Shown piece after piece: positions 10,610 to 22,500 of a stretch of 64,000 bases of DNA. The first letter of the stretch is position 1. Every line of letters begins with the position of its first letter. The notes beneath the pieces were generated by a model. It made no database searches and was not told the DNA's origin. It worked only from the letters and a program-made list of their open reading frames with translations. The translations under genes and the position numbers were made by a program. The DNA is from Leishmania infantum JPCM5 (lineage: Eukaryota > Euglenozoa > Kinetoplastea > Trypanosomatida > Trypanosomatidae), in assembly GCF_000002875.2 (NCBI RefSeq), contig NC_009415.2, positions 444,001 to 508,000 on the forward strand, given 5' to 3'.

Positions 10610-11757
10610 TGCGTTACTGTCTCAGTGGCGGTCACACTAAAGATCGACGTGTGGGCATGTAAAGGCACCGGTGCACGAAACAGTTAGGCGCTGCCGGCCG
10701 GGGATTATGTGCGCACCGACAGATTGCACTGTAGATGTGCGCGTGTGTCTGTCTCTGCGACACGTGTGCCATGGGGTTCGAGTGAGCAGCGACGCATTCG
10801 CAGACAAATCAGCAAGATGTAAGATCAACGGAGGGGGCACGATCCAGGGTTTGCGTGGACAGCGTCAGGTCTGTAAAGAGAGGCGTGATGCAGGGGGCCG
10901 CCACATGCCCGTCTCTGTGTGCGCTCCAGCTGCAAACCGAGGAAGCGCAGTGGCTACGAGACGTGTGCGAGACTAAAGTGCCAGATGGACACACGTGGGG
11001 TTTTGTGGCGCGACTGTGGCCACACACAATGAGAAGCAAATGGGCGCTCTGAGCTCCTGGCAGTGGCGAAGAGGAACGCAGGCAGAGGCGGGTGTCGCCA
11101 CCTCCGGCAGGCCCGTTCTTCCAATGCGAAAAAGGATCAGCAGCCTCTTTTGTTTTGTGTGTGCGTTCTCATTCGTGGGGGGTATTCGCCGGACACGTCC
11201 AGCGAGAAGCCAAACCGAGCGATGAAAGGAGGACGAGAAAAGGCGGAGCGCGACGGAGCCCGCGAGCTAAGAAAACGGAAAGACAGCTCAGTCACTCGAG
11301 TGTACGGGAAGAGTGCTTACGCGCGAGAGGAGAGAGAGAAGGGAGGTGGAGACAGCCAGCAGCGTCTAAAACACATCAATGGCCGCGTGGCTCGCTCCTT
11401 GACTGCATCTGGGTGTATGCAGGCATTCGTGTGCCACGTAGAGCGGCGTCGCAGCCGCTCTCTCCCTCTCGCGTCACAAGATGTGCCCGGTAAAAAAAAA
11501 AACGAAAAAAAAAGAGAAGAGCGCGCAAAGAGGCTCACACGCGCAAGTCTGTGCGCAGGAGAACGATCGTTGATGAAGTAGTTGGCTGGTGAGGTAGAAG
11601 CAACACACTCAGAGAAGGAAATAGTTGTGTATGCGGGCAAAGGAAGAAACGGGCAAGGTGAGTAGTCGATGGCACGGAGACACACCGTCTATAAGGAGCT
11701 GCTGAAAGTAGCCTCCCTGCGGCCCCGTGTGGCAAGGAGCGTACACTACCAATTCTG
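10610..11757. other. Intergenic spacer between b5-like genes 3 and 4
   Basis: About 1.1 kb with short A-rich runs near 11490-11515, which read as T-rich pyrimidine tracts on the transcribed strand. No gene seen. Confidence 0.5.
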
Positions 11758-12150
11758 CTACGCAGACCGCTGTTTACAGCGCATGTACACAGCCACCATC
11801 ACTGCAATCACACTCAGCAAACTTCCGGCCCGCACACACCAGTTCCAAGTGTATTGGTCGGGCCCCTCGCACGCCTTCTCGCACAGCAACTGCAGCTCTT
11901 CTATGGAGATGGACTCATCCAGAAACTTCAGCAGCGTGCGCATCGCCTTTTTCGAGTGACCTGCTTCGTTGTACGCCTGCGTAATGTCACGGTTCGCGTA
12001 CGGCAGCAGCAGCTTCTGCCCGTTGGGGTGACGGCGCACAAACGACATGGGCACGCGGTAGGTGCGGCCCTCATAGATGTGCCAGATGGACTCCCCCGCC
12101 CCGTCCGTCACCGTTCGCGGCGTAACAGTGTGTGTCGCGATGCTCGTCAT
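11758..12150 (-). CDS. Divergent tail-anchored cytochrome b5-like protein, array member 4 (130 aa)
   Basis: Both heme-ligand positions are kept (His41 in RRHPNG, His65 in NEAGHS) with the standard 24-residue spacing, but the first motif reads HPNG instead of HPGG, so the second glycine-pair residue is replaced by asparagine. The core entry motif is YEGRTYRVPMSFV. The N-terminus is about 14 residues longer than in the other members. The tail has a membrane segment (LLSVIAVMVAVYM) and ends RCKQRSA. The open frame continues upstream of the ATG at 12150, but the extra 43 residues have no counterpart in the paralogues. Heme binding is still likely; the substitution may affect heme environment or potential. 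Confidence 0.85.
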   Translation of the reverse strand: MTSIATHTVTPRTVTDGAGESIWHIYEGRTYRVPMSFVRRHPNGQKLLLPYANRDITQAYNEAGHSKKAMRTLLKFLDESISIEELQLLCEKACEGPDQYTWNWCVRAGSLLSVIAVMVAVYMRCKQRSA

Positions 12151-14771
12151 GTTGGGAAGCTCTGATGAAGTCACGGTTCCAGAAGCAAGTAGAAAATGTA
12201 TCGGAGAGCGATACCAAGAGGAAGAGAGACCTTCGCGAAGAGAGCCGAGAAGAGACTCGGCGTCTGTGCTACCTTTCAAGCGAAGGAAGGACGGTCAGCT
12301 ACACAAGAGAAGTCGCTGGCGAGTGTGCGTGTATGAGTATGCGCGTGTGAAGATCCGGACGCGTGCACATTCAGAACACTTAACCGGCGCGTAAGTAGAA
12401 GGATTGCAAGAGCAGAAATGTGGTGCGAGTGTGACGCAGCAGTGGCGCGTTGGAGCGATGAGTAAAGAATAAAGTGACGTAGAGGCGCACGGAATCCGCA
12501 GAAAGAAGAGCGAACGGTATTTCATCACATCAGTGAGACCACCAGCTTGAGAGCGGCGTGCTCAGCTGCGCAGGTCTTTGTCTGCTGCCCATGGAGCTGG
12601 CCACAATGAAGGCTGAAAAAGGAAAGTCAACCGTTATGCACCGCTGCGCGAGAACAACGCGCCTACACCAACGCGCCATCCAGTATGCGCGTTAGGAAGA
12701 CGAGATGCGTGCTTTCAGAGTACGCCGTGCAGAGCGCATTCGAGAAGGAGAAAGAGAGGGAGGCGACGCAAGGCTGCCTCTGCGCCTTTCCCTCGATGGA
12801 TGCTCCGCCGGTGAGCGGTCCTGCCATGGTCCACTCCTTTTCGTTGCTCGCTCACGTTGAGAGCGAAAAAAAGTAGGGTAGCGGCGGCGGCGCACAGAGT
12901 CCATCCCGTCCGTCGTCGCTTCTTTCCGTGTGCAGCGAAGCAGTCGTGCCACAGAGGCAAAACTGCCGCCTGCTCTCAGCCCTCTGTCGCTGTGCGAGTC
13001 TTCCGTGGTCAGAGTAAGCAGGAAGAAGATCCTAGGACAGCGGTGGCCGGTGCACTGGATCTCGCACCGTGTCCCAGCATCTGTCGCACCCTAGTTCTGT
13101 GGAAGTTGCTGCAGATGACATGCAAGGAGACCCTGCCGCGGGTAATAGCGGAGGTGATGGGGAGCATGGTCGACTGAGGAAAGTCACAGATGCAAACGTG
13201 GAGGAAGCAGGGTGTGCACCAAAGCAGATGCGGAGGCCTGCGGGAAGCGCGTGCCCCGGGAAAGGGTGGCCGACGTGGTGGAAGGGGGAGGGGAGTACGG
13301 GTGTTCGGTCGCCCTGCGCGCAAAGTCGCATCGTGAACCCGTGGCCCACACGAAACGGCCAAGGAGAGACGCAAAGGAAGATAGTGAAGAAGTCGGTTGT
13401 CGCGCACGACACGAGCGAAGAGGGGAGGAGCAGCGCACGGGGCGTGGGGAGAAGCCAGTAGAGGCGCAACCGTCCGCTCTGGGGGAGGGGGGGTGAAGCG
13501 GCGAGAGAAGGCGAAAGCCGTTTCCAGCAGCCAAACCCCACACAAAGAGGGAGAGAAGGGTGCACGCACATGTGCAAGAGATCGATATAGCCGGCGGGTG
13601 GCAGTCGGATTCGACGTCGCCAAGGCCGTCGTGCGATGCGCCCTTCTCCATTTTTCATGTACTGCCGTATAGAGACGCGACGTCGTATGTTCGCCGCTTG
13701 CATTTCTTTTTGTTTTTCGGTTGCGCGCGCTGGCATGGAGAAAGACGGCTCACAAAACAAAGAATACACGGCGCATTACAACCGCAGTGGCGCGCGCAGA
13801 CCCCAACACGGTTTCTCCTGGGGGCAGGCTCGTGCGGTTGTTTCGGCAAGGCATCTGGTACGTGTATGGCGTGCCCGCACGCGAGTACGGCACGCCAACT
13901 CCGTACTGGAAAAGATCGTACTAAGCGGTAAGAGTTAGTAGGGAGCGGATACGCAGAAGATAGGTGAGATCATGAAAGCAAAACAATACAAACATATATG
14001 TGTTTTTTTTTTCCAGGACGATGCTCAGGCAGGCATATCCCCGCGTGCGCACACGCAAAGGCATACTCAGCGAGCAAGTGCCCCAACGGTTGGAGGGAGT
14101 AGAACAGTGTGCGACAGAAAGGAGGCGTCAGTGACATCTGAGAGTAACTGCAGCCCAGACTTTAGCTTCGGCATACATCTATGAGGGAGAGTGGCTCTCT
14201 CCCTTTGCGGAAGCACCGCGTCGCGGCAAGAGAAAAGAACTGCCGTGTGTGCTGTACTCGCAGCTAACTGCAGCGGACTCGTACACCTGCTGCGCACAGC
14301 ACAGCCTCTTAAGATGAGCTTGCCGCTCTCCTTGAGAACGGCAACTAGCATGGCCCACGCAGATGAAGAAGCAGCAAGTGACACAGGCAACCGCGATAGC
14401 GGCAGGGCGGAGCAGAGAAGAAACGGAAGAGCGCGACAAGCAGAAAACAGGGGTCCAAAAAGCGGTGTCTTCAACAGGATCACAAACGCGCGCCGGTAAG
14501 CGCAGCAGATGAGGCCGTGGGCGATACCGGAAGCGAAAACGGGATGGCCCAACAAGCACGAACGAAGCGAAAAGAGAATAAGTGGCATGTCGCACATCAC
14601 CCCAGCTTTCCCGTTGTCGCATGTGGCATGAAAGCAGAGAGCACATCGTAGCAGCAGCAACAGCCGAGATGAACGAGTAGAGGACCCGCGTGAGAGTCAG
14701 CGCACCTCGCACATGGTGTCTAACGCCTCTGCTCCACACGCGAACAGCATGCAAAAAAAAAATCCGCCACC
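12151..14771. other. Intergenic spacer between b5-like genes 4 and 5
   Basis: A 2.6 kb spacer, similar in length to the one between genes 1 and 2. Open frames on both strands (for example minus 13009-13623) are proline/arginine/serine-rich without family motifs. No HPGG or paired histidine motif was seen, so there is no evidence of a lost sixth copy. Confidence 0.5.
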
Positions 14772-15176
14772 TCATGCGCGCTGCAGATGACGTCGCAGCG
14801 CGTACGCGGCAACACCCATCGCTGCCAGTGTCGTCATCACCGTGATCAGCGTGGTTCTCTGGCGCCACCGGCGCACCTCTGTGGTGTAACGACGCTCCTC
14901 GTCGTAGCTGTGCGACAGCTTGATCTTGCGTTGATACTCTGCCGGGTTGTAGATGTCCCTGAAGCCCTCCTTAGCCTCGACCTCCTCAAAGGTGTTGAGA
15001 AGTGCGTGCGCGTCGGTAGAGTGGTTCATGTCCTCAAAGGCGCTCGTGATGTCTTGGTTGGCGTACTGCAGGATGTACTCAGCACCGCCAGGGTGTTCGT
15101 TCAGAACAAACGACATTGGCACAACAAGGCTGGTGCCCTTGTAGAAGAGGCGCACATAGGTCTCCTTGTCCGACAT
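14772..15176 (-). CDS. Tail-anchored cytochrome b5-like protein, array member 5 (134 aa)
   Basis: First-transcribed member of the array, directly downstream of the giant gene. HPGG (His28) and the second axial histidine in DMNHS (His52) are 24 residues apart; the motif DITSAFEDMNHSTDA is close to the b5 consensus. The N-terminus is short (27 residues before the first ligand) with the entry motif FYKGTSLVVPMSFV. A charged helix of about 45 residues, rich in glutamate, arginine and tyrosine, leads to a membrane span (TLITVMTTLAAMGVAAYAL) and a strongly basic end (RRHLQRA). A short hydrophobic span with a basic tail is often seen in mitochondrial outer-membrane tail anchors, but this is only suggestive. 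Confidence 0.9.
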   Translation of the reverse strand: MSDKETYVRLFYKGTSLVVPMSFVLNEHPGGAEYILQYANQDITSAFEDMNHSTDAHALLNTFEEVEAKEGFRDIYNPAEYQRKIKLSHSYDEERRYTTEVRRWRQRTTLITVMTTLAAMGVAAYALRRHLQRA

Positions 15177-16507
15177 GAAGGGCAGCTGTGAAAAGTGCGT
15201 GTCAGCGTATACACAACGACTGAGAAGCGAAAGAGAAACCGCCAGTGGAAGGAGAGGAGGGCGGGGCGGAGAGTGTCGGTTGCCTCTTGCTGCAGTTTAC
15301 GATCAGCTGCTGGCAAAAAAAAAGAAAAATCCTTGTCGGGTCTTTTTTGTGTGGCTGCACGGCCCCACGTGACGCGTGGCGGAGAGGCGGAGAGGTGGTG
15401 AGGTGGAGATACTGCAGGGAGGCAAGAGGGGCGGGCAAGCACAACGATGCCTCTCGTGTTTACCCGTGCCATATGCGAATGCGATGCATGGAGAGGGGAG
15501 GCGAGCCATTGTTGTAGAAGAGAAGAGAGCACGCACTCGAGATGGCCGATGCGTGATGTCGCAGGTTCTTTTGCTGCGCGTCTACTGCATCAGAGATCTT
15601 GAATGGCCGACTCACGGAAGCACGGCGGCTGTGGGGCTGAAAAACGGAAAAAGAAATCACCCACTGAAGGCAGCATCGCACCGCAGAAAAGGACTTGCAA
15701 AGGTATACTTGTCCGCCGGCCATCACAGCTGCAGCCTACATGCTGCGACACGTCCATGGCCCTTTTTCTTTCCCGTTTTTCGTCTCCCTTTGTTTCTGCG
15801 CTGTTGTCTTTCTCGGTTCGGTTGTGCGTGTAAGGCACACGTGCACGCCGTTGGCCGTCACTCGCACACAAGCGAGGAAGAGGCGGCAAGTAGACGGAAT
15901 AGGGAGAGGCATAAAGGGGGGGGGCGACCCAAAGCGGAACGAGGCAAAAAGCGAGGTAGACAACCGTCGCCCACAAAACACATGATCGTATTGGGGCCGT
16001 CGCCCTGAAGGCTCCCTCCACGCAGTACAGTACAAGTCAGGCCATTCCCTGATCGGCACAACAGCGGCGCGCCCCATTGGCGGATGCAACAACAAAAGGG
16101 GTGGGGGCATTGCCATAGCCACCTCACCGTCCAGCATGGTCACACAGGCCCAGAGCACATACACAGAGAGAGAAGGGTGAGGCCCCATTTGAGGACAAAA
16201 TCAAAGGGTCGGCGTCTTGGAGTGACGCACCGCAGCATTATGTGCGCTCGTAACGACGACGTGTCAGAGACGGCACGGAGCACAGCAAGAAAAGGTAAGG
16301 TACAGGAAGGCCGCAGCACGCAGAAGCGCATCATCAGCGTACGGGCACGACATCACAGCAGAGCCCCCCCTTCCTCACACACACACACACACAAAAGCAT
16401 CCCCTGCACAGAACAAAGAAACATTTGGGGGAGGGCGGGGCCTCTCCCGCCTCCTTTTTTGTTCTTGTTCTGTTTGTCCGCTTCGTGGCTTCGCCTGCGT
16501 CTTCCCA
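15177..16507. other. Intergenic spacer downstream of the giant gene
   Basis: Holds the 3' region of the giant gene, including a (CA)9 tract at 16376-16393, and the 5' region of b5-like gene 5. No gene seen. Confidence 0.5.
16376..16393. repeat. (CA)9 microsatellite
   Basis: Dinucleotide run about 115 nt beyond the stop of the giant gene; it reads (TG)9 in the transcript. Confidence 0.9.
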
Positions 16508-19500
16508 TCAAAACCGAACGCTGGCGAGATTCGGCCGCGCCTTCTCACACACCTGACAGTAGAACAAAGCATTGGGATTGAACTTGCTGCAGCCGCCATG
16601 CTCCACCGAGCACACCCAGTACCCCTCCGGGCACTCGAAGCCGCCGCCAAACGGAGACCTCTCAGCGCGCCCGCCACCTGACGCCTTCAGTGGACGCGGG
16701 TTTGGCGCCATGCAGATCTCGCACATCGGCTTCGCGCGAGATTCGTTGATAAACGTGCACACCCCACACTGCCATGGCGCGTCCGCACCATCGTCATCGC
16801 CCTCATCCTCCTCCCCAGTCCCGCCGGCCGCGGCATCGACGGCAGCCGCCATCGCCGCATCCTCGGCTACTCTCACAGACTTTGGCTTCGGGGCCATGCA
16901 CATGGAGCACATGTTGCTCGCGATCGGGTTCTGGAATGTGCATGCGTCACACGACCACACAGCGATACTGGCGGGCTGCGCTGCAGCTGCAGCCGGGCGA
17001 GGCGCGTGCGCAGCCTCGACCCGTTCGCGCAGCACCTCTGCGTTCAGGGGCGGTATCACAGCGAACAGCTCCTCGGCCGAGATGTAGTTCGCTGGGTCCG
17101 CCGAGGCGGCGGCTGCAGGTGGCGCGGACGCAGCGGAACAGCCAACTGCGCCGCGCTTCTGCTGCACAAGGAAGAAGAGCGACTGTGCCACCTCCTGCAC
17201 GCTGAGCGTTTTAAAGACAGCCGGAAAGCTCTCTGTCAGCATCTCCGCTACACGCTCTGCCGAAAACGCAGCAGAGGCGCCGCACGCGGAAAGCGCTTGA
17301 GATAGAGCCACAGTGAAGCTCTCAAAGCCCCGCTGCACCGGCTCCGCCTCGCGGCGCACGCGCTCCGACGCTTTCGGACGCGCGGCACGCACCACGACCT
17401 CCGCCATGTCCTCCATCCCCTGCTGCATGCGCTTGCCGACAGCCAGCTGGCGCAGATACGGCTTTTCAGCCTCAGAGACAAAGAGCATCGCGATTGGGGC
17501 ATCCTCCCAGTGGTTGCGACTGCGCCGGCGCACCCGCAGACACTCCGTGAAAAAGTGCAGCCGGTCGGACGGCGACATCGCTTCTAGCACCTCCTCCAAT
17601 ACGGCAAGCTGCTTGGTGGAATAGAACATGTCGCTGTTCAGGAAACGGTAGAGCAGCACCGCTCTGTCTGCCACCGCGTCGCACGTGCTCACATCGTAGC
17701 CGCCGCCACACGAACTGGTCGAGCTCAACTGCATGTGACGCAGTGCCTGTACGCCTTGGCGGTGCACGACCGCCGAAAAGGGCCCGGTGGCATCCATGTA
17801 GGCGCCGCTCGAGGCGAAGCGCAGCGCCAGGCGGAAGTTCCTCTGCACGTAGCGGGAGTGATGAATGAGCCAACGCATGGACTCGCCCTCCGCGAGAGTG
17901 AGGAGGCCGGAGCAGACCATCGTCGCCGCCTCGGACGACGACCCGCCGGTGGCGGCTTGTGGGGGAGACGCCGAAAGAGCGGCAGGGATGGGCACCCACT
18001 CCAGAAAAAGGAAAACGTTCTTCAGCCGCCGTTCTCCCACGCCATGCCAGTCCAGCCTGAAATAGTTGTCGCTCACGAGGTACTGCGATGGCACCTGAAG
18101 CTTCGGCTGGCTGGGCCGAATCTGGAAGGTGTTCATCTGGTAGAAGCAGCAGCCGTGTGTGGGTCGCACCGTGTCTGCCGCGATCGTGCCGCAGGTCCGG
18201 AGCGTGTCCACTGCCCACCCAATCTGGCTCTCGTCGTCGCGCGAAAATGCGGAGATGCGCTGTTCTTCCTGCTCCGCCTCCTGCTCCTGCTCCTGCTCCG
18301 CCTCCTGCTCGTGTACGATCTCCGCGTTTAGGTTCATCGTGTTGTGCACCCCTTCTTGCCCAGCCCCAGTGGCGCCCTTGCCGCTGGCTTCCTTGGCGGA
18401 GGCGCTACTGCCTCCCTCGGCGGCCGCCCGTGAACCCTGAATGCTGCGCCGCATGCGGTCAAGCAACTGCTCCACCAGCCCCTGCGACAAGGCGTCGCCT
18501 TCGATCAGCTCCTGCGAGCGCGCCTGCAGAATCTCCTGCAGGTGCTCGCTGAAGGAGGGAGCCTGGGCAATCTTTCCGGCAACGGGGTATTCGATCACCT
18601 CCCTGAACTCAGCAATAGCAGCGCGGAGAACGTCGACAGAGGGGAGCTTCAGCGCCGCATCGGCGATCGCAGCAGATGCGTCCTCTTCCGAGCTGGCGTG
18701 TTTGCCCGCTTCAGCGGCGCCGGTGCCCGCTGCCGGTCGTGGCAGGTGAAAGCGACGGCAGCGCATCCACCCAGTAAAGAGCTCTGGATGTGCGTTCGCG
18801 TGCCGAGCATCGTGCAAGAGGTGCGCAACCGCCTTCTTGCGCCACACATTCGCCAGCTCCTGCAGGGAGAGCTTGAAGAACTGCAGGCTCTCGACCTTCA
18901 TGGAGTTGAGGAGGAGCCACGCTGGAACGTCCTTGAGCATGTCGCCAGTGCGGTACCGAGACCCCAACGCCTCCTGAATGCGGGAGACCACCTCGGGGAT
19001 CAGATACAAGCACAGCCGCTGCCCTTTGCCGATGCCACGCATGCGATACGCACCCTGCGCATAATCGCGTAAGACGAGATCCTTGCCAAAGGTGATGACG
19101 GCAACTGCTGTGGACGACTGCTTCACATCCGTGCCGGTCGTGTGCACCTGGTCAAAGAAGGTAAAGCGGCGAGCCAGCGGCACACCGCACTGGGAGACCG
19201 GGATGACGAGGCCGTTGTCTCGCTGCAGAATCATCTGCCGATCCCGCCTGTCAAGAAAGACGACGCCATCGAACAGAGCTGCTGGCAGCCGCGCCAGAAG
19301 GTAGCGAGCCACCTCCTCGTTGTCCATGTTCGTGATGAGAGCGCCAGCGTCGATGAGGGCCGAGTACGGCGGCTGCGCTGCGGCTATGCGGTCCAGTAGC
19401 CGGAGCGGAGTCCAGCTGTCCGGTAGCACCTCGGCATGGACCACCTCGGGGTTCGTGAGAACCGACAGCACACGTCCGTCACTGCCAGGTTCGTAGAAGC

Positions 19501-22500
19501 ACTCACCAAGGTCCAGCGGCAGAATGTTGCTCGGTGTCCCACTGAAGCCTATCCTCTTTGTGAATAGCATCGAGGAGCCGAGCTCGTGGCCGCAGGCGCT
19601 GATCTTCAGTCGCTGAAAGTTCATCGTTCGCGGAAAGATAGTAGAGCACAGGTAGTAGTGGATCACCTCCGGCACGCCGTGCAGCAGGTGGTAGAGCGAC
19701 TGCATCTGCGCCTTGTCCGTCACCTGCAGCTGCGACAGCGGCACACCGGCGCGCTCGAATGAGCGAAGTACGTCCTCGTTGTCATCTGCCACGGTCTTCT
19801 CGGTGGCCGCCGCGGCGGCCGCGCGGTCCGAGGAGCTCAGACGCAGCCAGTGCTTGTACAGCTTTGCCGCCGGGCGGTGCTCCTTCGGCCCCGCCTGCCG
19901 CGCAAAGTCGCGTTTCAGCTGCGTCACGAGCTCCTTCACATCCTGCAGGCGTAGTCCCTCGTAGCGAAAGGCAAGGATTGTAAGCCCGATGACCACATCC
20001 GGATGCGCGAACTCAGAGCTGCGGCTCGGCACGTCCTTCGCGACGAAAGGGACGGCCGTCATCTTTCGGCTGTACGGAATCCGCGCTGAATCACCGCTGA
20101 GGGCCAGATCGTTCGGCTGCAACACGCCAAAGCTGACCCGGTCGATCTTGGCGAGCACATGCGGCAGCAAGCGATGAAGCCAGTCGTGTGCGAGGTTCAG
20201 CAGCTGCAGACCGTAGTGAGGCATGTACGCGTTCAACTCGCGAGATACGCAGCTTTCCGCGTCGTCGAGTTTCACCGGGGAGAGCAAGAACGGCTTCGTC
20301 TTCTCGGCAAACGCATCCGAGGACACGTAGGCCCAGTTCTGGCGCTCCTGCTCTGGAAGGTGGTCCATCAGATGCTCGTGCAGCCACAGCTGCAGCCACG
20401 GCACGAGCACCGGCAGCAGCTGCTCGACGTAGTAGTGGCCGGGGTCGAGCAAGACCAAGTGCGGCTCTCGCTGAAGGGCGCGCTGGCGGAAACCGGTGAG
20501 AATGACGCTGCGGATGGCACTCAGAGCGTACCGCCGCTTCTCCTCCTGAACGCCCCTCATCTCCGCCAGCGACGAGCCACCCAAGCGCGCCGAGTTAGCA
20601 GTCTGGCTAGATGAGCCGCACTCCAGCTGCCGCTGCACGTCCTCGCACGCTCTCCCTTGCTGACTCGCAAAGATGCCATCCAAAAGGTGGATAGGCAGCA
20701 GCCAACGAGGGCCGCTCATGTCGATGGGGTGCTTGAGGCCGATCGGGAAGTTTAGCTCCGAGCGCAGGGGGTGCAGGAGTACATCGACCTCGTCCATAAT
20801 CAGCACACCACGCTTCCACAATTCCAGAATCGGCGTGATGGCGTCCGCCAGGGCAGACCGCTCCATCATCTTGCGACGCAATGCCTTTATGTGAGAAGCA
20901 TAGCGGTCATCTGCCGCCTCGTCCAGCTCCATGTCCTCCGTGGGCACGCTCTCCATCATGTGCAGCTGCTCGATCCCCTTCAGGAAGAGCGACTTGACAC
21001 ATTCAGGTGCGGCGATCACCACCGAGCGGTCTTCCTCCGCAGATTTCAGCTTCTGATAGAGCAGCTCCACTCCATCGCTCGTGCCCTCCTCATTGCTACG
21101 GTCGAACTGCACCGTGTAGATGTGCTTCGTCACGACGACGCCGAAGCAGCGGCGCAGAATGCCACGCGTCTGCTCCAGCAGCGCTGTCGGCATCACCTGT
21201 GTGATGAGCTGCTGCCCATCGGCGAGGATGAGGGCCAGCAGCGGTCCCACGACAGTGGTCTTACCTTGGCCCATGATCATCTGCTGCACACGCGACTGAC
21301 CTTCGCGGATGTTGCGCACAAACCACTCCACCATCTCCACCTGGCGGGCACGCAGGAGAATGTTGAAAAGGAACTCGAAGACAAGAAAGCGGGGGTCGAG
21401 GGTTGCTCTGAAAGAGCTGTTGCTTGCTTTGCCTGCCGCTCCCCCGGCACTCGACGACGCCGCCGAGGAGGAAAAGTCAGGATGGATGTGGACGTACGTG
21501 CGACGTGCCGTCAGCGTATCGAGAGCAGCGTTCGCCAGCTGCTGCAGCCGGCTAGTCACGGTCCGGCGAGTGTCCTCTGAAAGAGGGACGCACGTGTCCG
21601 ATGCACCTGTCGCCTCCGCATCACTTGTGCCAGTACTTGCGTTCGTGATGGTTGGCGCTGCTGTCGTGAGCTGCTGGAGCACAGACGGATCGATCTCGAG
21701 CGAGAAGTGCTGCACCAGCTCACGAATGCGTGCCGCGCGGGCCTGCACAGTGCTCTTGCTGCCACAAGCTGTCATCTCCGCGTGAGGAGGCACGACACCG
21801 CGAAGGTGTCCGCACAGCTCCAAGAACAAGAGGAGCTGCTGCACCGCCTGCGCTGCCTGCTCCGCAAAGTACATGCGGTTGCTTAGCAGCATGAGAAGAA
21901 TGAGCTCCGCCTGAATCTGCTGCAGGGATCCGTGAAAGAGGTTCTCGGCCTTGAGGTCGCTCTGGAGGGTAGTGCTCAGCAAGCCGGCACACAGCCACTC
22001 AAGCGGTACGGCAACACGCGAACGTTCCGCTCGCTGCAGGTAGTGCACCAGGCGTCCGCGATCAAGCGACTGTGCGCCAGCAGCAGAGACGCCGTTGTTG
22101 CTGTGAGAGGGCTCCGTAGACGACCTTGGGTGAACATCATTCGCCAAAGACAGCAGCGACGAGCGTAAACGCATGACGCGATCGGCGTCCTGCTCTCCCA
22201 GCGCGCGCAGCTGCCGCACACAGTCGCCCAGCACCGTCACCGCCGTCGCCAGAGACGCTGTCATGACCGCCACATCTGGGGTGGTCAACAGCTCCCGCAC
22301 GATGTCCTTGGAGAGGCACTGGAAGTAGCGGGGCCGCTGAGCCTGCTGCTGGCTGCGGAAGCGCATGGAGTCCTCCTCCAGACGATCCAGCATGTTCTGC
22401 GCCAGCGGGGTGCGAGAGAGAGGATGAGTTCGCAGATCGAAAGGCAGCACAGACACCGACGGGGACACCGGCGGCGCAGCTGGCTCGCCCTCAGCGATAA

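Noticed and set aside
12151..14771. Possible lost sixth b5-like gene in the long spacer
   Set aside because: No HPGG, no histidine pair and no tail-anchor-like sequence found in frames on the minus strand.
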